From Stappia indica (GTDB lineage: Bacteria; Pseudomonadota; Alphaproteobacteria; Rhizobiales; Stappiaceae), in assembly GCF_001696535.1 (NCBI RefSeq), contig NZ_MBQE01000002.1, positions 620,001 to 684,000 on the forward strand: a stretch of DNA of 64,000 nucleotides. The letters run 5' to 3'. Each line of letters starts with the position of its first letter. Position 1 is the first letter of the stretch. The notes beneath the pieces were generated by a model. That model worked only from the letters and a program-made list of their open reading frames with translations. It did not search any database and had not been told where the DNA came from. A program made the translations under genes and the position numbers. This document shows, one piece after another, positions 7,952 to 15,713 of this stretch.

Positions 7952-9813
7952 CCTGCGGCTCCCCTCAGGGGCCGGCGCGCCTTGCCGAAATGCCAGGACA
8001 GGGCGAGCAGCAGGCCGGCAAGGAGAGGTGCGGCCGGATGCGGCCAGATGGCAAGGGCGATGGAGGTGGCGAACACGGCGATGTCCAGGGCGCGAATGGC
8101 GAAGAGTTTCTGCCCGCTCAGCACGGCGGGAATGGCGATCACCAGCACCAGCCCCGACAGGAGCGCGTTGCCGATGGCCATCCAGTCGCCCTGTGCCGTC
8201 ATGCCGGGATAGAGCAGCAGCATGAAGGGCACCACATAGGTGACCGCGCCGAGGCGCACGGCCTCCATCGCTGCCGGCAGCCAGTTGGTCTGGGCGATGC
8301 CGGCACCGACGAAGACGGCGACGCAGACGGGCGGGGTGATCACCGAGATGGTGGCGAAGTAGAAGACGAAGAGATGGGCCGCCAGCGGGTCGATGCCGAC
8401 GGCGGTCATGGCCGGCGCCAGCACGGCGGCGACCAGCACATAGGCCGCCGTGGTCGGCAGGCCCATGCCCATGATCAGGCAGACGCCGCCGACGATCAGC
8501 GCCACCAGCAGGGCGGAGTCGCCGGCCAGCGAGACGATCATCGAGCTCAGGGTGACGCCGATGCCGGTGAGGTTGATCATCGAGACGAGGATCTGCGCTC
8601 CCGCCAGCAGCACCCCAATGATCACCATGCCCTTGCCGGCGTCCTTGATGCCGGCGACGACGAGGCTCGCCATCTTCGGAGCAGGAATCTGGCCGATCGA
8701 GGTGGCGACGAAGGCGATCATCAGCCCGGTGATGCCGTAGAACGCGGTGGTGGCGACCGAGCGGCCGAGATAGACGCCGATGGCCAGTCCGCCGATGGCG
8801 GCCAGGATCGGCAGCACCCGGCGCGGGGCGAGGATCGTCGACCAGGCCGGCAACTCGTCCTCGGGCACCAGCGTCAGGTTCTTGCGCACCGAGACGATGT
8901 GCACCGTGACGAAGACGGAGAGATAGAACAGCAGCGCCGGGATGATCGCGGCGGTGATGATCTGGATGTAGGAGACGCCGAGGATCTCGGCCATGACGAA
9001 GGCGGCCGCGCCCATGATCGGCGGGGCCAGCTGGCCGCCGGTCGAAGCGACGGCCTCGACGGCGGCGGCGAAGGCCGGCGGGTAGCCGAGGCGCTTCATC
9101 ATCGGGATGGTGAAGTTGCCGGTGGTCGCCACATTGGCCACCGCCGATCCGGAGATCATGCCGAACAGGCCGCTGGCGATGGTGGCGATCTTGGCCGCGC
9201 CGCCCGCCTGGCGGCCGCCGATGCGCATGGCAAGGTCCATGAAGCTCTGGCCGCCGCCGGTATGCAGCAGCAGCGAGCCGAACAGCACGAAGGCCGCGAT
9301 GACGGTGGCGGCGACGCCCGTCAGCATGCCCCAGATGCCGAGATCGCCGAGGAAGATGGTCTCGGTGACGAAGGCGTTGTCGAAGCCGCGATGGGCCAGC
9401 GTGCCCGGCAGCATGTCGCCGAACAGCGCATAGGCGAGGCCGACGAGAACGAGGGCGGGAAAGATGATGCCGACGGCCCGGCGGCCGATTTCCAGCACCG
9501 AGGCGACGAGACCGACGGTCAATGCCATGTCCAGCGTCGTCGCCCAGGGCAGGGTCGTCATGATCCGGTCGTAGTTGACGACGATGTAGCCGCAGGCGGC
9601 GATTGAGATGCCGGCGGCCGCAAGGTCGACGGCAAGGCCGAGCGGGCGCCAGCGCCGGCCATGGCCCAGCGGATAGACCGCAAGGCCGAGGCAGACGACG
9701 AGCGCCAGGAAGATCGCGCGCTGGATCAGGCTCTCGAACGGACCTGTCGCTGCCGTGTAGAAGACGAAGATGCCCGTCAGCAGCGCCAGGGCGTCGCGGG
9801 TCCGGTTCAGCAC
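7948..9813 (-). CDS. TRAP transporter fused permease (DctQM type, TAXI family)
   Basis: This 621-residue integral membrane protein combines the small (4-helix) and large (12-helix) TRAP permease subunits in one chain, the usual form in TAXI-TRAP systems. The N-terminal 150 residues hold the DctQ-like helices. The DctM-like part begins near 'FPALVLVGLAYALFG' and includes 'GQLAPPIMGAAAFVMAEI' and the late 'PTTAAYVLVAAVLAPAM', typical of the family. It uses an ion gradient to import the ligand bound by the TAXI protein encoded 24 bases upstream. Fused permeases of this kind have been linked to dicarboxylates and related acids, but the substrate cannot be read from the sequence. Confidence 0.93.
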   Translation of the reverse strand: MLNRTRDALALLTGIFVFYTAATGPFESLIQRAIFLALVVCLGLAVYPLGHGRRWRPLGLAVDLAAAGISIAACGYIVVNYDRIMTTLPWATTLDMALTVGLVASVLEIGRRAVGIIFPALVLVGLAYALFGDMLPGTLAHRGFDNAFVTETIFLGDLGIWGMLTGVAATVIAAFVLFGSLLLHTGGGQSFMDLAMRIGGRQAGGAAKIATIASGLFGMISGSAVANVATTGNFTIPMMKRLGYPPAFAAAVEAVASTGGQLAPPIMGAAAFVMAEILGVSYIQIITAAIIPALLFYLSVFVTVHIVSVRKNLTLVPEDELPAWSTILAPRRVLPILAAIGGLAIGVYLGRSVATTAFYGITGLMIAFVATSIGQIPAPKMASLVVAGIKDAGKGMVIIGVLLAGAQILVSMINLTGIGVTLSSMIVSLAGDSALLVALIVGGVCLIMGMGLPTTAAYVLVAAVLAPAMTAVGIDPLAAHLFVFYFATISVITPPVCVAVFVGAGIAQTNWLPAAMEAVRLGAVTYVVPFMLLLYPGMTAQGDWMAIGNALLSGLVLVIAIPAVLSGQKLFAIRALDIAVFATSIALAIWPHPAAPLLAGLLLALSWHFGKARRPLRGAAG

Positions 9814-9837
9814 GGCGATCCTCCCGATGCTCAGGCG

Positions 9838-10806
9838 TCAGTTGGCGGTGGGCTGCAGGCGGGCCGGGATCTCGATGCCCTGCTCGCGGTACCAGCGGGC
9901 GGCGCCCGGATGCAGCGGGATCGTGGCGTATTGCAGGGTCAGCTGGGCCAGATCCACGCCCTTGACCGATGCCAGCGCCGCGCCCTGGGCCTCCTTGTCT
10001 TCCATCACCGCCTTGACGATCTTGTAGGCTGCCTCTTCGGAGAGGGCGGGACCGGCGGCCGCGCCGACGCCGAAGCTCCAGGTCGAATAGGCCGGGATGC
10101 CGTCGGCAGCGCCCGCGGGCACGTCGACGATGGAGACGTCCGGCATCTTCTCGGCGAGCACCGCCTTCTGCTCGTCGGTCAGGCCGAGCACCTTGATCGG
10201 GGTGAAGGTGGCGATGTCGAGGGTCGAGCCGTCGAGCTTGTCGCCGGCGCCCGACTTCACGTAGCCGGCGACGCGGTTGTCCTTGATCATGTCGACGACG
10301 TCGGTGGTGGAGCCGCGCACATAGTCGGCCGACAGGCCGAGCGCGCCGAACACCGCCTCGGTGGTGCTCTCGGTCGCCGAGCCCTTGATGCCCGGGTTGA
10401 AGCGCACGTCCTTCAGCTCGGCGAGGCTGCCGACCTCGGCGTCCGCGCGCACGATGACGTTCTGCGGCGCGCCGGTATAGACCCACAGCAGGCCGAGCTT
10501 CATCGGCCGGCCGTCGAACTCGTTGGTGCCGGCATGGGCATGCTGGGCGACATTGGTGGTGACGAGGCCGAAGTCGACCTGGCCGCGCTCGATGCGGCGC
10601 AGGTTGTCGAGCGTCGCGCCGGTCTCCACGACGGAAGCCTCGAGGCCCTCCGCCTTCTCGTTCACCAGCTTGGCGACGGAAACGAAGTAGCCGTAATGGC
10701 TGGACGAGGCCGAGGTGGAGCCGATCAGCAGCTTCTCCTGGGCGCTGGCGGGCTGGGCGAGCGCAAGCGCGAACGCGCCCGCCATGGCGAGATGTGAAAG
10801 TCGCAT
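9838..10806 (-). CDS. TAXI family TRAP transporter solute-binding subunit
   Basis: This 322-residue periplasmic binding protein has a clear signal peptide (cleavage near A-Q-P-A-S-A-Q, about residue 23). The mature N-terminus, 'LLIGSTSASSSHYGYF', matches the TAXI family, as do 'QVDFGLVTTNVAQHAH' and the C-terminal region ending 'LHPGAARWYREQGIEIP'. It is the first gene of a four-gene operon with the fused permease, the AtuA protein and the small AtuA-like protein. A LysR gene is transcribed divergently from 162 bases away and is the likely regulator. A GGAAATC sequence before the ATG serves as a modest ribosome binding site. Confidence 0.93.
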   Translation of the reverse strand: MRLSHLAMAGAFALALAQPASAQEKLLIGSTSASSSHYGYFVSVAKLVNEKAEGLEASVVETGATLDNLRRIERGQVDFGLVTTNVAQHAHAGTNEFDGRPMKLGLLWVYTGAPQNVIVRADAEVGSLAELKDVRFNPGIKGSATESTTEAVFGALGLSADYVRGSTTDVVDMIKDNRVAGYVKSGAGDKLDGSTLDIATFTPIKVLGLTDEQKAVLAEKMPDVSIVDVPAGAADGIPAYSTWSFGVGAAAGPALSEEAAYKIVKAVMEDKEAQGAALASVKGVDLAQLTLQYATIPLHPGAARWYREQGIEIPARLQPTAN

Positions 10807-10968
10807 CGTGATTTCCTCCCATGTGCCCTTGGCGGGCAGCGATCTCGGGCCGGTCCTTCGACAGGACGCCGCTCCTCCGGCGCCCGCACTGCCGCGGACC
10901 TGTACCCTCTTGCAAGAGTGTCCCAGGTTCTTTGTTGTCAGAAGTGCTTATTTTGCGATAATTGATGC
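10807..10968. promoter_or_regulatory. Divergent promoter region with a LysR-box candidate
   Basis: This 162-bp gap separates the TAXI-TRAP operon (minus) from the LysR gene (plus). TTAT (10948-10951) and ATAA (10958-10961) form a short dyad containing a T-N11-A pattern (T10949 to A10961), the classic LysR box. It is AT-rich against a GC-rich background and lies next to the LysR start, as expected for an autoregulated divergent promoter. No experimental support can be drawn from sequence alone. Confidence 0.4.
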
Positions 10969-11901
10969 ATGGATCGCAACAAATTCGATCTGGAGGACCT
11001 GCGGGTCTTTTCCAGCCTCGCCACCGGCGGGCGGTTTCGCGCCGTCGCCGACGAGATCGGCATGTCCGCCTCGGCGCTCAGCCGGCAGATCGCCCGGCTG
11101 GAGGAGCGGCTCGGCACGCGCCTGTTCAACCGCGACACCCGCAACGTCTCGCTGACGCCGCAGGGGCACACCCTGCTGCGCCTGGCGCAGCAGGTGCTCA
11201 ACACCGCCGCCAATGCGGGGGCGGAGTTCGATGCCTATCTTGCGGCCCGGCGCGGCCGGCTGACGATTGCCGGCCTGCCCTCGGTGACCGCCGGCCTGCT
11301 GCCCTCGCTGGTCGCGCGGTTTCTCGCCCGCCATCCCGATATCGACGTGCAGATCAACGATGCGCTCTCCGACAGCGTCATCCGCTCGGTCGAGCAGGGC
11401 GAGTCCGATCTCGGCTTCACGGCCGGCGCGGTGGAAAGCTCCGACCGGATCTCGTTCCGCACCCTGTTGTCGGACCCGTTCGTGGCGGTGGGGGCGGCCG
11501 GCGGCATTCTGGAGGATCGCGACAGCTGCACCTGGCGGGAGCTGGCCGAAATGCCGCTGGTTGCCATGTCGCGGGGCACCAGCGTCCGGCTGCTGATCGA
11601 CGCGGCCTGCTCGCAGCAGAACCTGCCGCTCCGCCCGCGCTTCGAGGTGGCGCATCTGGCCACCGCCGGGGCCTTCGTGTCGCAGGGGCTCGGCGTCACC
11701 GCCCTGCCGGTGCTGACGCTGCCGGTGCTGAGTTCGGGAAACCTGATCTACCGCCGGCTGGTGGAGCCGGAGGTGCTGCGCCATGTCGGCATCATCTGGC
11801 GGGCCGGCCATGTGCTCTCGCCAGCCGCCACCGCCTTTCTGGATCTGGTGCGAAATTCCGACCTCTCCAGCGAGGTGCCGGACCCGTTTGGGCCCAGCTG
11901 A
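10969..11901 (+). CDS. LysR family transcriptional regulator
   Basis: This 310-residue regulator has an N-terminal winged helix ('[20 protein letters not shown]', then '[18 protein letters not shown]' and '[16 protein letters not shown]', residues 5-70) and a C-terminal effector-binding domain from about residue 90. It is divergent from the TAXI-TRAP/AtuA operon and probably activates it in response to the imported acid. Its stop codon lies 3 bases from that of the convergent methyltransferase gene, leaving no room for a terminator between them, so transcripts from the two sides are likely to overlap. Confidence 0.92.
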   Translation: MDRNKFDLEDLRVFSSLATGGRFRAVADEIGMSASALSRQIARLEERLGTRLFNRDTRNVSLTPQGHTLLRLAQQVLNTAANAGAEFDAYLAARRGRLTIAGLPSVTAGLLPSLVARFLARHPDIDVQINDALSDSVIRSVEQGESDLGFTAGAVESSDRISFRTLLSDPFVAVGAAGGILEDRDSCTWRELAEMPLVAMSRGTSVRLLIDAACSQQNLPLRPRFEVAHLATAGAFVSQGLGVTALPVLTLPVLSSGNLIYRRLVEPEVLRHVGIIWRAGHVLSPAATAFLDLVRNSDLSSEVPDPFGPS

Positions 11902-11904
11902 CCG

Positions 11905-12618
11905 TCAGTTTGCCGGTTGCAGCTCGTAGAGCGTCAGCGGCTGGATCAGGCGGAAGCCCTTCTCGCTCGCCGTTGCATTGGCCTTGAACAGGGCATCCAG
12001 CTCGGCCCGGCGCTCCTGCGCCACCGTCTTGCGCGCCGGATCGACGGCCACGAGATAGTCGATGAACTCCTCCAGCGCGGCGAAGTCCGACAGGCGGTCG
12101 TAGGTGTCGTGCCGGGCGACATGCCAGTGTCCGCCGGCGATGTCGGCATCGAGCGCGCGCAGGGCCGCGGCCCGGATCTCCGTCTCATCCTCGACCGGGC
12201 GCATCACCTCGAAGAAGGTGCCGCGGGCGAGCGGCTCCACGACGATCAGCGCGCCGCCTTTCGTCAGCACGCGCCGGGTCTCGGCAAGCGCTTGGCGCAT
12301 CACCGTTTCGGGCACGTGGTGCAGGGCGTTGAGGAAGATCGCGGCATCGAAGCTTCCGTCCGCGAAAGGCAGGGCCTCGGCGGTTGCCCGCTCGAACCGC
12401 GCATCCGGCACCGCCTTGCGGGCAGCAATGACGGCGTCCTCGTCCGGGTCGATGCCTGTCATGACGAAGCCCTTGGCGGCGAGCGAGCGCGACAGCGCGC
12501 CATGGCCGCAGCCGATGTCCAGTACGTTGCGGGCCTTGCGGTCCGTCAGGATCTCCAGAAGCCGCTCGCCGGTCTGCGGAACCGGACGGGGCACGGCAAG
12601 CGCCTCAGGCGTCGACAT
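11905..12618 (-). CDS. Class I SAM-dependent methyltransferase
   Basis: This 237-residue protein has the SAM-binding motif I 'VLDIGCGHG' at residues 32-40, an acidic end of strand 2 ('TGIDPDEDAV') and 'FDAAIFLNALHHV', together a methyltransferase-11-type fold. The start at 12618 gives a normal N-terminus; the frame is open further upstream, but there it only mirrors the CoA transferase gene. It overlaps that gene's end by 14 bases and so is translated with it. The methyl acceptor is unknown. Coupling to a CoA transferase suggests a small-molecule role in the same pathway, although ubiquinone-type or general small-molecule methyltransferases look very similar. Confidence 0.83.
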   Translation of the reverse strand: MSTPEALAVPRPVPQTGERLLEILTDRKARNVLDIGCGHGALSRSLAAKGFVMTGIDPDEDAVIAARKAVPDARFERATAEALPFADGSFDAAIFLNALHHVPETVMRQALAETRRVLTKGGALIVVEPLARGTFFEVMRPVEDETEIRAAALRALDADIAGGHWHVARHDTYDRLSDFAALEEFIDYLVAVDPARKTVAQERRAELDALFKANATASEKGFRLIQPLTLYELQPAN

Positions 12619-13738
12619 GCGAGAACTCCGCGCGGACCCTGTCGGTATCGGCGCCAAGCGCCGGCACCGGGCCGAATTCCGGCGACTTGCCGTTGACCAG
12701 CGCGCCGGGGGCGAGCAGGCGCACCGGGCCGGTCGGCGTGTCGGTCTCCACATGGCGGTTTTGCGGGTGGCGGACCAGGTCGTCCATCGTGCTCACCCGG
12801 CCGAAGGCGATGCGGGCATCGCGCAGCCGGTCGGCCAGCGCATCGCGCGGATGGCCGGAGAACACCTCGTTGATGATCGCGTCCAGCTCGGCGCGGTGGG
12901 CGACACGGCGCGAATTGCTGGTGAAGCGGGTGTCGGTCGCAACTTCCGGGCGTTCCAGCACGTCGCGGCAGAAGTTGACCCATTCGCGCTCGTTCTGGAT
13001 CGAGAACAACACGTCCTTGCCGTCGCTTCCCGAATAGGCGCCGTAGGGGGCGATGGTCGGATGGTTGAGGCCGTTGCGCTCCGGCTCCTTGCCGCCATAG
13101 GCGAACTGCAGATAGGGCACGTTCATCCAGTCGGAGAGCGCATGGAACAGCGACACGGCGATATGCCGGCCCTCGCCGGTGCGCTCGCGGGCGAAGAGCG
13201 CCTGCAGCACGGCCTGATGCGCGGTCATGCCGGCGGCGATGTCGCAGACGGAGACGCCGACGCGCGCCGGGCCTTCCGCATTGCCGGTGATTGCCGACAG
13301 CCCGCTTTCCGCTTGCACCAGCAGGTCATAGGCCTTCAGGTCGCGGAACGGGCCCTCGTCGCCATAGCCGGAGATCGACACGGTGATCAGCCGCGGGTTC
13401 TCCTGGCGCAGCCGGTCTGGCGCGAAGCCGAGGCGGTCGATGGCGCCGGGCGCAAGGTTCTGGATGAAGACGTCGGCCTTGGCGATCATCGCGGCCAGGA
13501 GGGCGCGGTCGTCATCGTCGCGAAGGTCGAGGCAGACGGATTCCTTGCCGCGGTTGAGCCAGACGAAATAGGCGCTCTCGCCATGCACCAGATGATCGTA
13601 GGCGCGGGCGAAATCGCCCTCGGGCCGCTCCACCTTGATGACGCGCGCGCCGGCTTCCGCCAGCCGCCCGGACAGATAGGGCGCGGCCACCGCCTGTTCG
13701 ACGGACACCACGAAGAGACCGGAAAGATCACCCTGCAT
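12605..13738 (-). CDS. CaiB/BaiF family (class III) CoA transferase
   Basis: This enzyme of about 377 residues moves CoA from a donor thioester to an organic acid. Family features are 'APYLSGRLAEAGARVIKVER' (about residue 19-38), 'LNRGKESVCLDLR' and 'YDLLVQAESGLSAITG', in which the Asp near residue 138 matches the catalytic Asp that forms the covalent anhydride. The start is uncertain: ATG 13738 lies 11 bases after GGGAG, while TTG 13744 lies 5 bases after it and would add two residues. It is divergent from the CitE-like lyase gene over a 236-bp region holding a motif shared with two other promoters nearby. A role in activating a C5-type dicarboxylate is plausible by context. Confidence 0.9.
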   Translation of the reverse strand: MQGDLSGLFVVSVEQAVAAPYLSGRLAEAGARVIKVERPEGDFARAYDHLVHGESAYFVWLNRGKESVCLDLRDDDDRALLAAMIAKADVFIQNLAPGAIDRLGFAPDRLRQENPRLITVSISGYGDEGPFRDLKAYDLLVQAESGLSAITGNAEGPARVGVSVCDIAAGMTAHQAVLQALFARERTGEGRHIAVSLFHALSDWMNVPYLQFAYGGKEPERNGLNHPTIAPYGAYSGSDGKDVLFSIQNEREWVNFCRDVLERPEVATDTRFTSNSRRVAHRAELDAIINEVFSGHPRDALADRLRDARIAFGRVSTMDDLVRHPQNRHVETDTPTGPVRLLAPGALVNGKSPEFGPVPALGADTDRVRAEFSHVDA

Positions 13739-13980
13739 TTTCAAAGCTTCTCCCTGTAAGTGGCGCCAGTATGCCCGAAGCGCGGCATCGGGAGTAATAG
13801 AGGGGAGCGCCCGCAGCTATTGCCGCAATCTATGCCCCGGCACTCATTCTGGCCCTGCCGCCCGCCTCCGCCATAGCCCCAATCAATGAGGGCGGGCGCA
13901 ATTCGCTATTGGCACGCGGGCGCCGCTCGGGTTCTTGTGGGCGCCTGCACTTCTGACCAACCCATCTGGCGGACCCCATC
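13739..13980. promoter_or_regulatory. Divergent promoter region between CoA transferase and CitE-like lyase genes
   Basis: The gap holds the sequence GCTATTG-N7-CTATG at 13816-13834, whose core is the perfect dyad ATTGC-C-GCAAT (13819-13829). The same motif with the same spacing occurs upstream of two further operons in the window (23020 and 28787), which makes it a good candidate operator for a shared regulator. A related half-site, GCTATTG, lies near 13905. No confident -10/-35 pair could be picked. Confidence 0.5.
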
Positions 13981-14820
13981 ATGACACATCCCAACGAGAC
14001 GACCGAGAAGGTCGACCGCATCACCCTGCCGCTCTTCGTGCCCGGCGACCGGCCGGAGCGTTTCGCCAAGGCGGTCGCCGCCGGCGCCGATGCGGTGTTC
14101 GTCGATCTGGAGGACGCGGTGGCGCCGGACGCCAAGGAGGCCGCGCGCGCCGGCCTTGCCGAGGCGCTGGCCCCGCTGGTCGGCGCGGCGAGCATCCTGG
14201 TGCGCGTCAACGCCAGCGGCACGCCCTGGCACGCGGCGGACCTTGCCGCCTGCGCCGGCATTGCCGGCCTTGCCGGGGTCGTCCTGCCCAAGGCGGAAAC
14301 GGCGGCCGATTGCGCCGGCGTTGCGGAGGCCACCGGCCTGCCGGTGATCGCCCTGGTGGAAAGCGCCCGCGGCCTTGCCAATGCCGGGGAGGTCGCCGGC
14401 GCCAGCGCGCGGATGGCCTTCGGCTCCATCGATCTTGCCGCCGATCTCGGCATGGCGCATGAGCGCGAGGTGCTGCGCCCGGCCCGCTTCGCCTTGGCGA
14501 TGGCCGCGCGCCTTGCCGGCCAGTCGGGCCCCATCGACGGGGTGACGACCGCGCTCAAGGACGAGGACCTGATCTCCTCCGACTGCCGCCATGCGGTGGA
14601 AATGGGATTTGCCGGCAAGCTGATCATCCATCCGGCGCAGATCGCTCCGGCGCGGCGGGGCTTTGCGCCGTCTGAGGCCGAGTGCGAGTGGGCGCAGCGG
14701 GTGCTTGCTGCCGTGGAAGGGGGCGCTGCGGCGGTTGCCGTCGATGGCGCGATGGTCGATGCGCCGGTGATCATCAAGGCCCGGCAGATCCTGGCACGGG
14801 CGAGTTCCGCCTCCGGCTGA
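13981..14820 (+). CDS. HpcH/HpaI aldolase / citrate-lyase beta (CitE-like) family protein
   Basis: This 279-residue protein belongs to the family that cleaves malyl-CoA, citramalyl-CoA and related beta-hydroxyacyl-CoA esters using Mg2+. It shows 'LFVPGDRPERFAKA' near residue 17, 'ADAVFVDLEDAVAPD', 'RVNASGTPWHAADL', 'ALVESARGL' with the metal-binding Glu, 'MAFGSIDLAADLG' with the metal-binding Asp, and 'GFAGKLIIHPAQI'. Length is normal for stand-alone CitE-like lyases, and no citrate-lyase alpha or gamma subunit is encoded nearby. Together with the CoA transferase and the hydratase-like gene at 25356, it would give a cleavage step producing a keto acid or aldehyde plus an acyl-CoA. The exact thioester is not known. 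Confidence 0.88.
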   Translation: MTHPNETTEKVDRITLPLFVPGDRPERFAKAVAAGADAVFVDLEDAVAPDAKEAARAGLAEALAPLVGAASILVRVNASGTPWHAADLAACAGIAGLAGVVLPKAETAADCAGVAEATGLPVIALVESARGLANAGEVAGASARMAFGSIDLAADLGMAHEREVLRPARFALAMAARLAGQSGPIDGVTTALKDEDLISSDCRHAVEMGFAGKLIIHPAQIAPARRGFAPSEAECEWAQRVLAAVEGGAAAVAVDGAMVDAPVIIKARQILARASSASG

Positions 14821-14851
14821 TCAGTCCTGCGCATCTTTGTGGGACTTGCGC

Positions 14852-14897
14852 AAAAAAGACGCCCGTGCCATCGGCCCCAAAAAAGACGCCCGTGCCA
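14852..14897. repeat. 19-bp direct repeat flanking the terminator
   Basis: Two identical 19-base copies, 14852-14870 and 14879-14897, read A6-GACGCCCGTGCCA, with 27 bases from start to start. The second copy is the left arm of the terminator hairpin at 14886-14910. The first copy is therefore a duplicated half-terminator that can pair with the same right arm. Confidence 0.8.
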
Positions 14898-14913
14898 ATG
14901 GCACGGGCGTTTT
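14886..14913. terminator. Bidirectional rho-independent terminator
   Basis: Arms 14886-14896 (ACGCCCGTGCC) and 14900-14910 (GGCACGGGCGT) form an 11-bp perfect stem with the loop AAT. It is flanked by a T-run on the right (14910-14913) and an A-run on the left (14879-14884) that becomes a T6 run on the minus strand. It lies between convergent units, the CitE-like lyase (plus) and the SDR gene (minus), and is stronger on the minus strand. Confidence 0.85.
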
Positions 14914-14950
14914 CAGTGGTTGGGGCAGGGGACCCCGGGCTGCCTTTTGT

Positions 14951-15700
14951 TCAGATGGTGCGGCCGCCATCGACCTCGAGGATGACGCCGGTGATGAAGT
15001 CGGCTTCGTCCGAGGCGAGGTAGAGCGCGGCGTTGGCGATGTCGCGCGGCTGCGACAGGCGGCCGAGCGGGATGGTCGCCAGGAACTTCGCGCGGTTCTC
15101 CGGCGTGTCCGGCATGCCCATGAACTGCTCCAGCAGGCCGGTGACGCCCATCACCGGGGCGATGCCGTTGACGCGGATCTTGTCGGGCGCCAGCTCGACG
15201 GCAAGGCTGCGGGTCATCAGGTTCACCGCGCCCTTCGACGAGTTGTACCAGGTCAGGCCCGGGCGCGGACGGATGCCGGCGGTCGAGCCGACATTGATCA
15301 TCACGCCGGCGCCCTGCTCGCGCCACACCGGCACGCAGGTCTTGGTCATGTGGAAGATCGACAGCACGTTGATGTCGTAGATCTTGCGGAAGGTCGCCTC
15401 GTCCGTCTCCATCAGCGGACGGTTCGGGTTGGTCCAGCCGGCATTGTTGACGACGATGTCGAGCGAGCCGAAGGCATCGCAGGTCTTCGCCACGGCCGCC
15501 GCCACGTCCTCACCCTTGGAGACGTCGCACTTGATGGCGATGGCCGCATCGCCGAGCTCGGCGGCGACGGCCTTGGCGCCGTCCTCGTTCAGGTCGACGA
15601 TCGCCACCTTGGCGCCTTCGCGCACATAGGTCTCGGCGATGCCCTTGCCGAAGCCGGAGGCCGCGCCCGTGACGAGAGTGGTCTTTCCTTGAAGTCGCAT
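14951..15700 (-). CDS. SDR family NAD(P)-dependent oxidoreductase
   Basis: This 249-residue classical short-chain dehydrogenase has the cofactor motif 'TLVTGAASGFGKGIAE' (residues 8-23), 'NNAGW' near residue 90, catalytic Ser/Tyr/Lys in 'NVGSTAGIRPRPGLTWYNSSK', and a C-terminus 'DFITGVILEVDGGRTI'. It is the last gene of a seven-gene run that starts at the ABC binding-protein gene, 13 bases after the aldehyde dehydrogenase. It presumably oxidises a hydroxyacid, hydroxyacyl-CoA or alcohol intermediate of the compound imported by that transporter. A 3-oxoacyl reductase-like activity cannot be excluded, since sequence alone does not separate these within the SDR family. Confidence 0.9.
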   Translation of the reverse strand: MRLQGKTTLVTGAASGFGKGIAETYVREGAKVAIVDLNEDGAKAVAAELGDAAIAIKCDVSKGEDVAAAVAKTCDAFGSLDIVVNNAGWTNPNRPLMETDEATFRKIYDINVLSIFHMTKTCVPVWREQGAGVMINVGSTAGIRPRPGLTWYNSSKGAVNLMTRSLAVELAPDKIRVNGIAPVMGVTGLLEQFMGMPDTPENRAKFLATIPLGRLSQPRDIANAALYLASDEADFITGVILEVDGGRTI

Positions 15701-15713
15701 GTCTTTCCTGTCC

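Noticed and set aside
6614-10915. A very long open frame on the minus strand, over 1400 codons
   Set aside because: Only its last 445 codons match a protein family (AtuA). The rest overlaps the TRAP genes in another frame and is Arg/Gly-rich, a normal by-product of high-GC third positions.
11890-11910. Terminator between the convergent LysR and methyltransferase genes
   Set aside because: Only 3 bases separate the stops and no hairpin with a T-run was found there.
13830-14834. Minus-strand open frame opposite the CitE-like gene
   Set aside because: The plus strand encodes a clear CitE-family protein, and the antisense product is Ala/Ser/Arg-rich without a domain.
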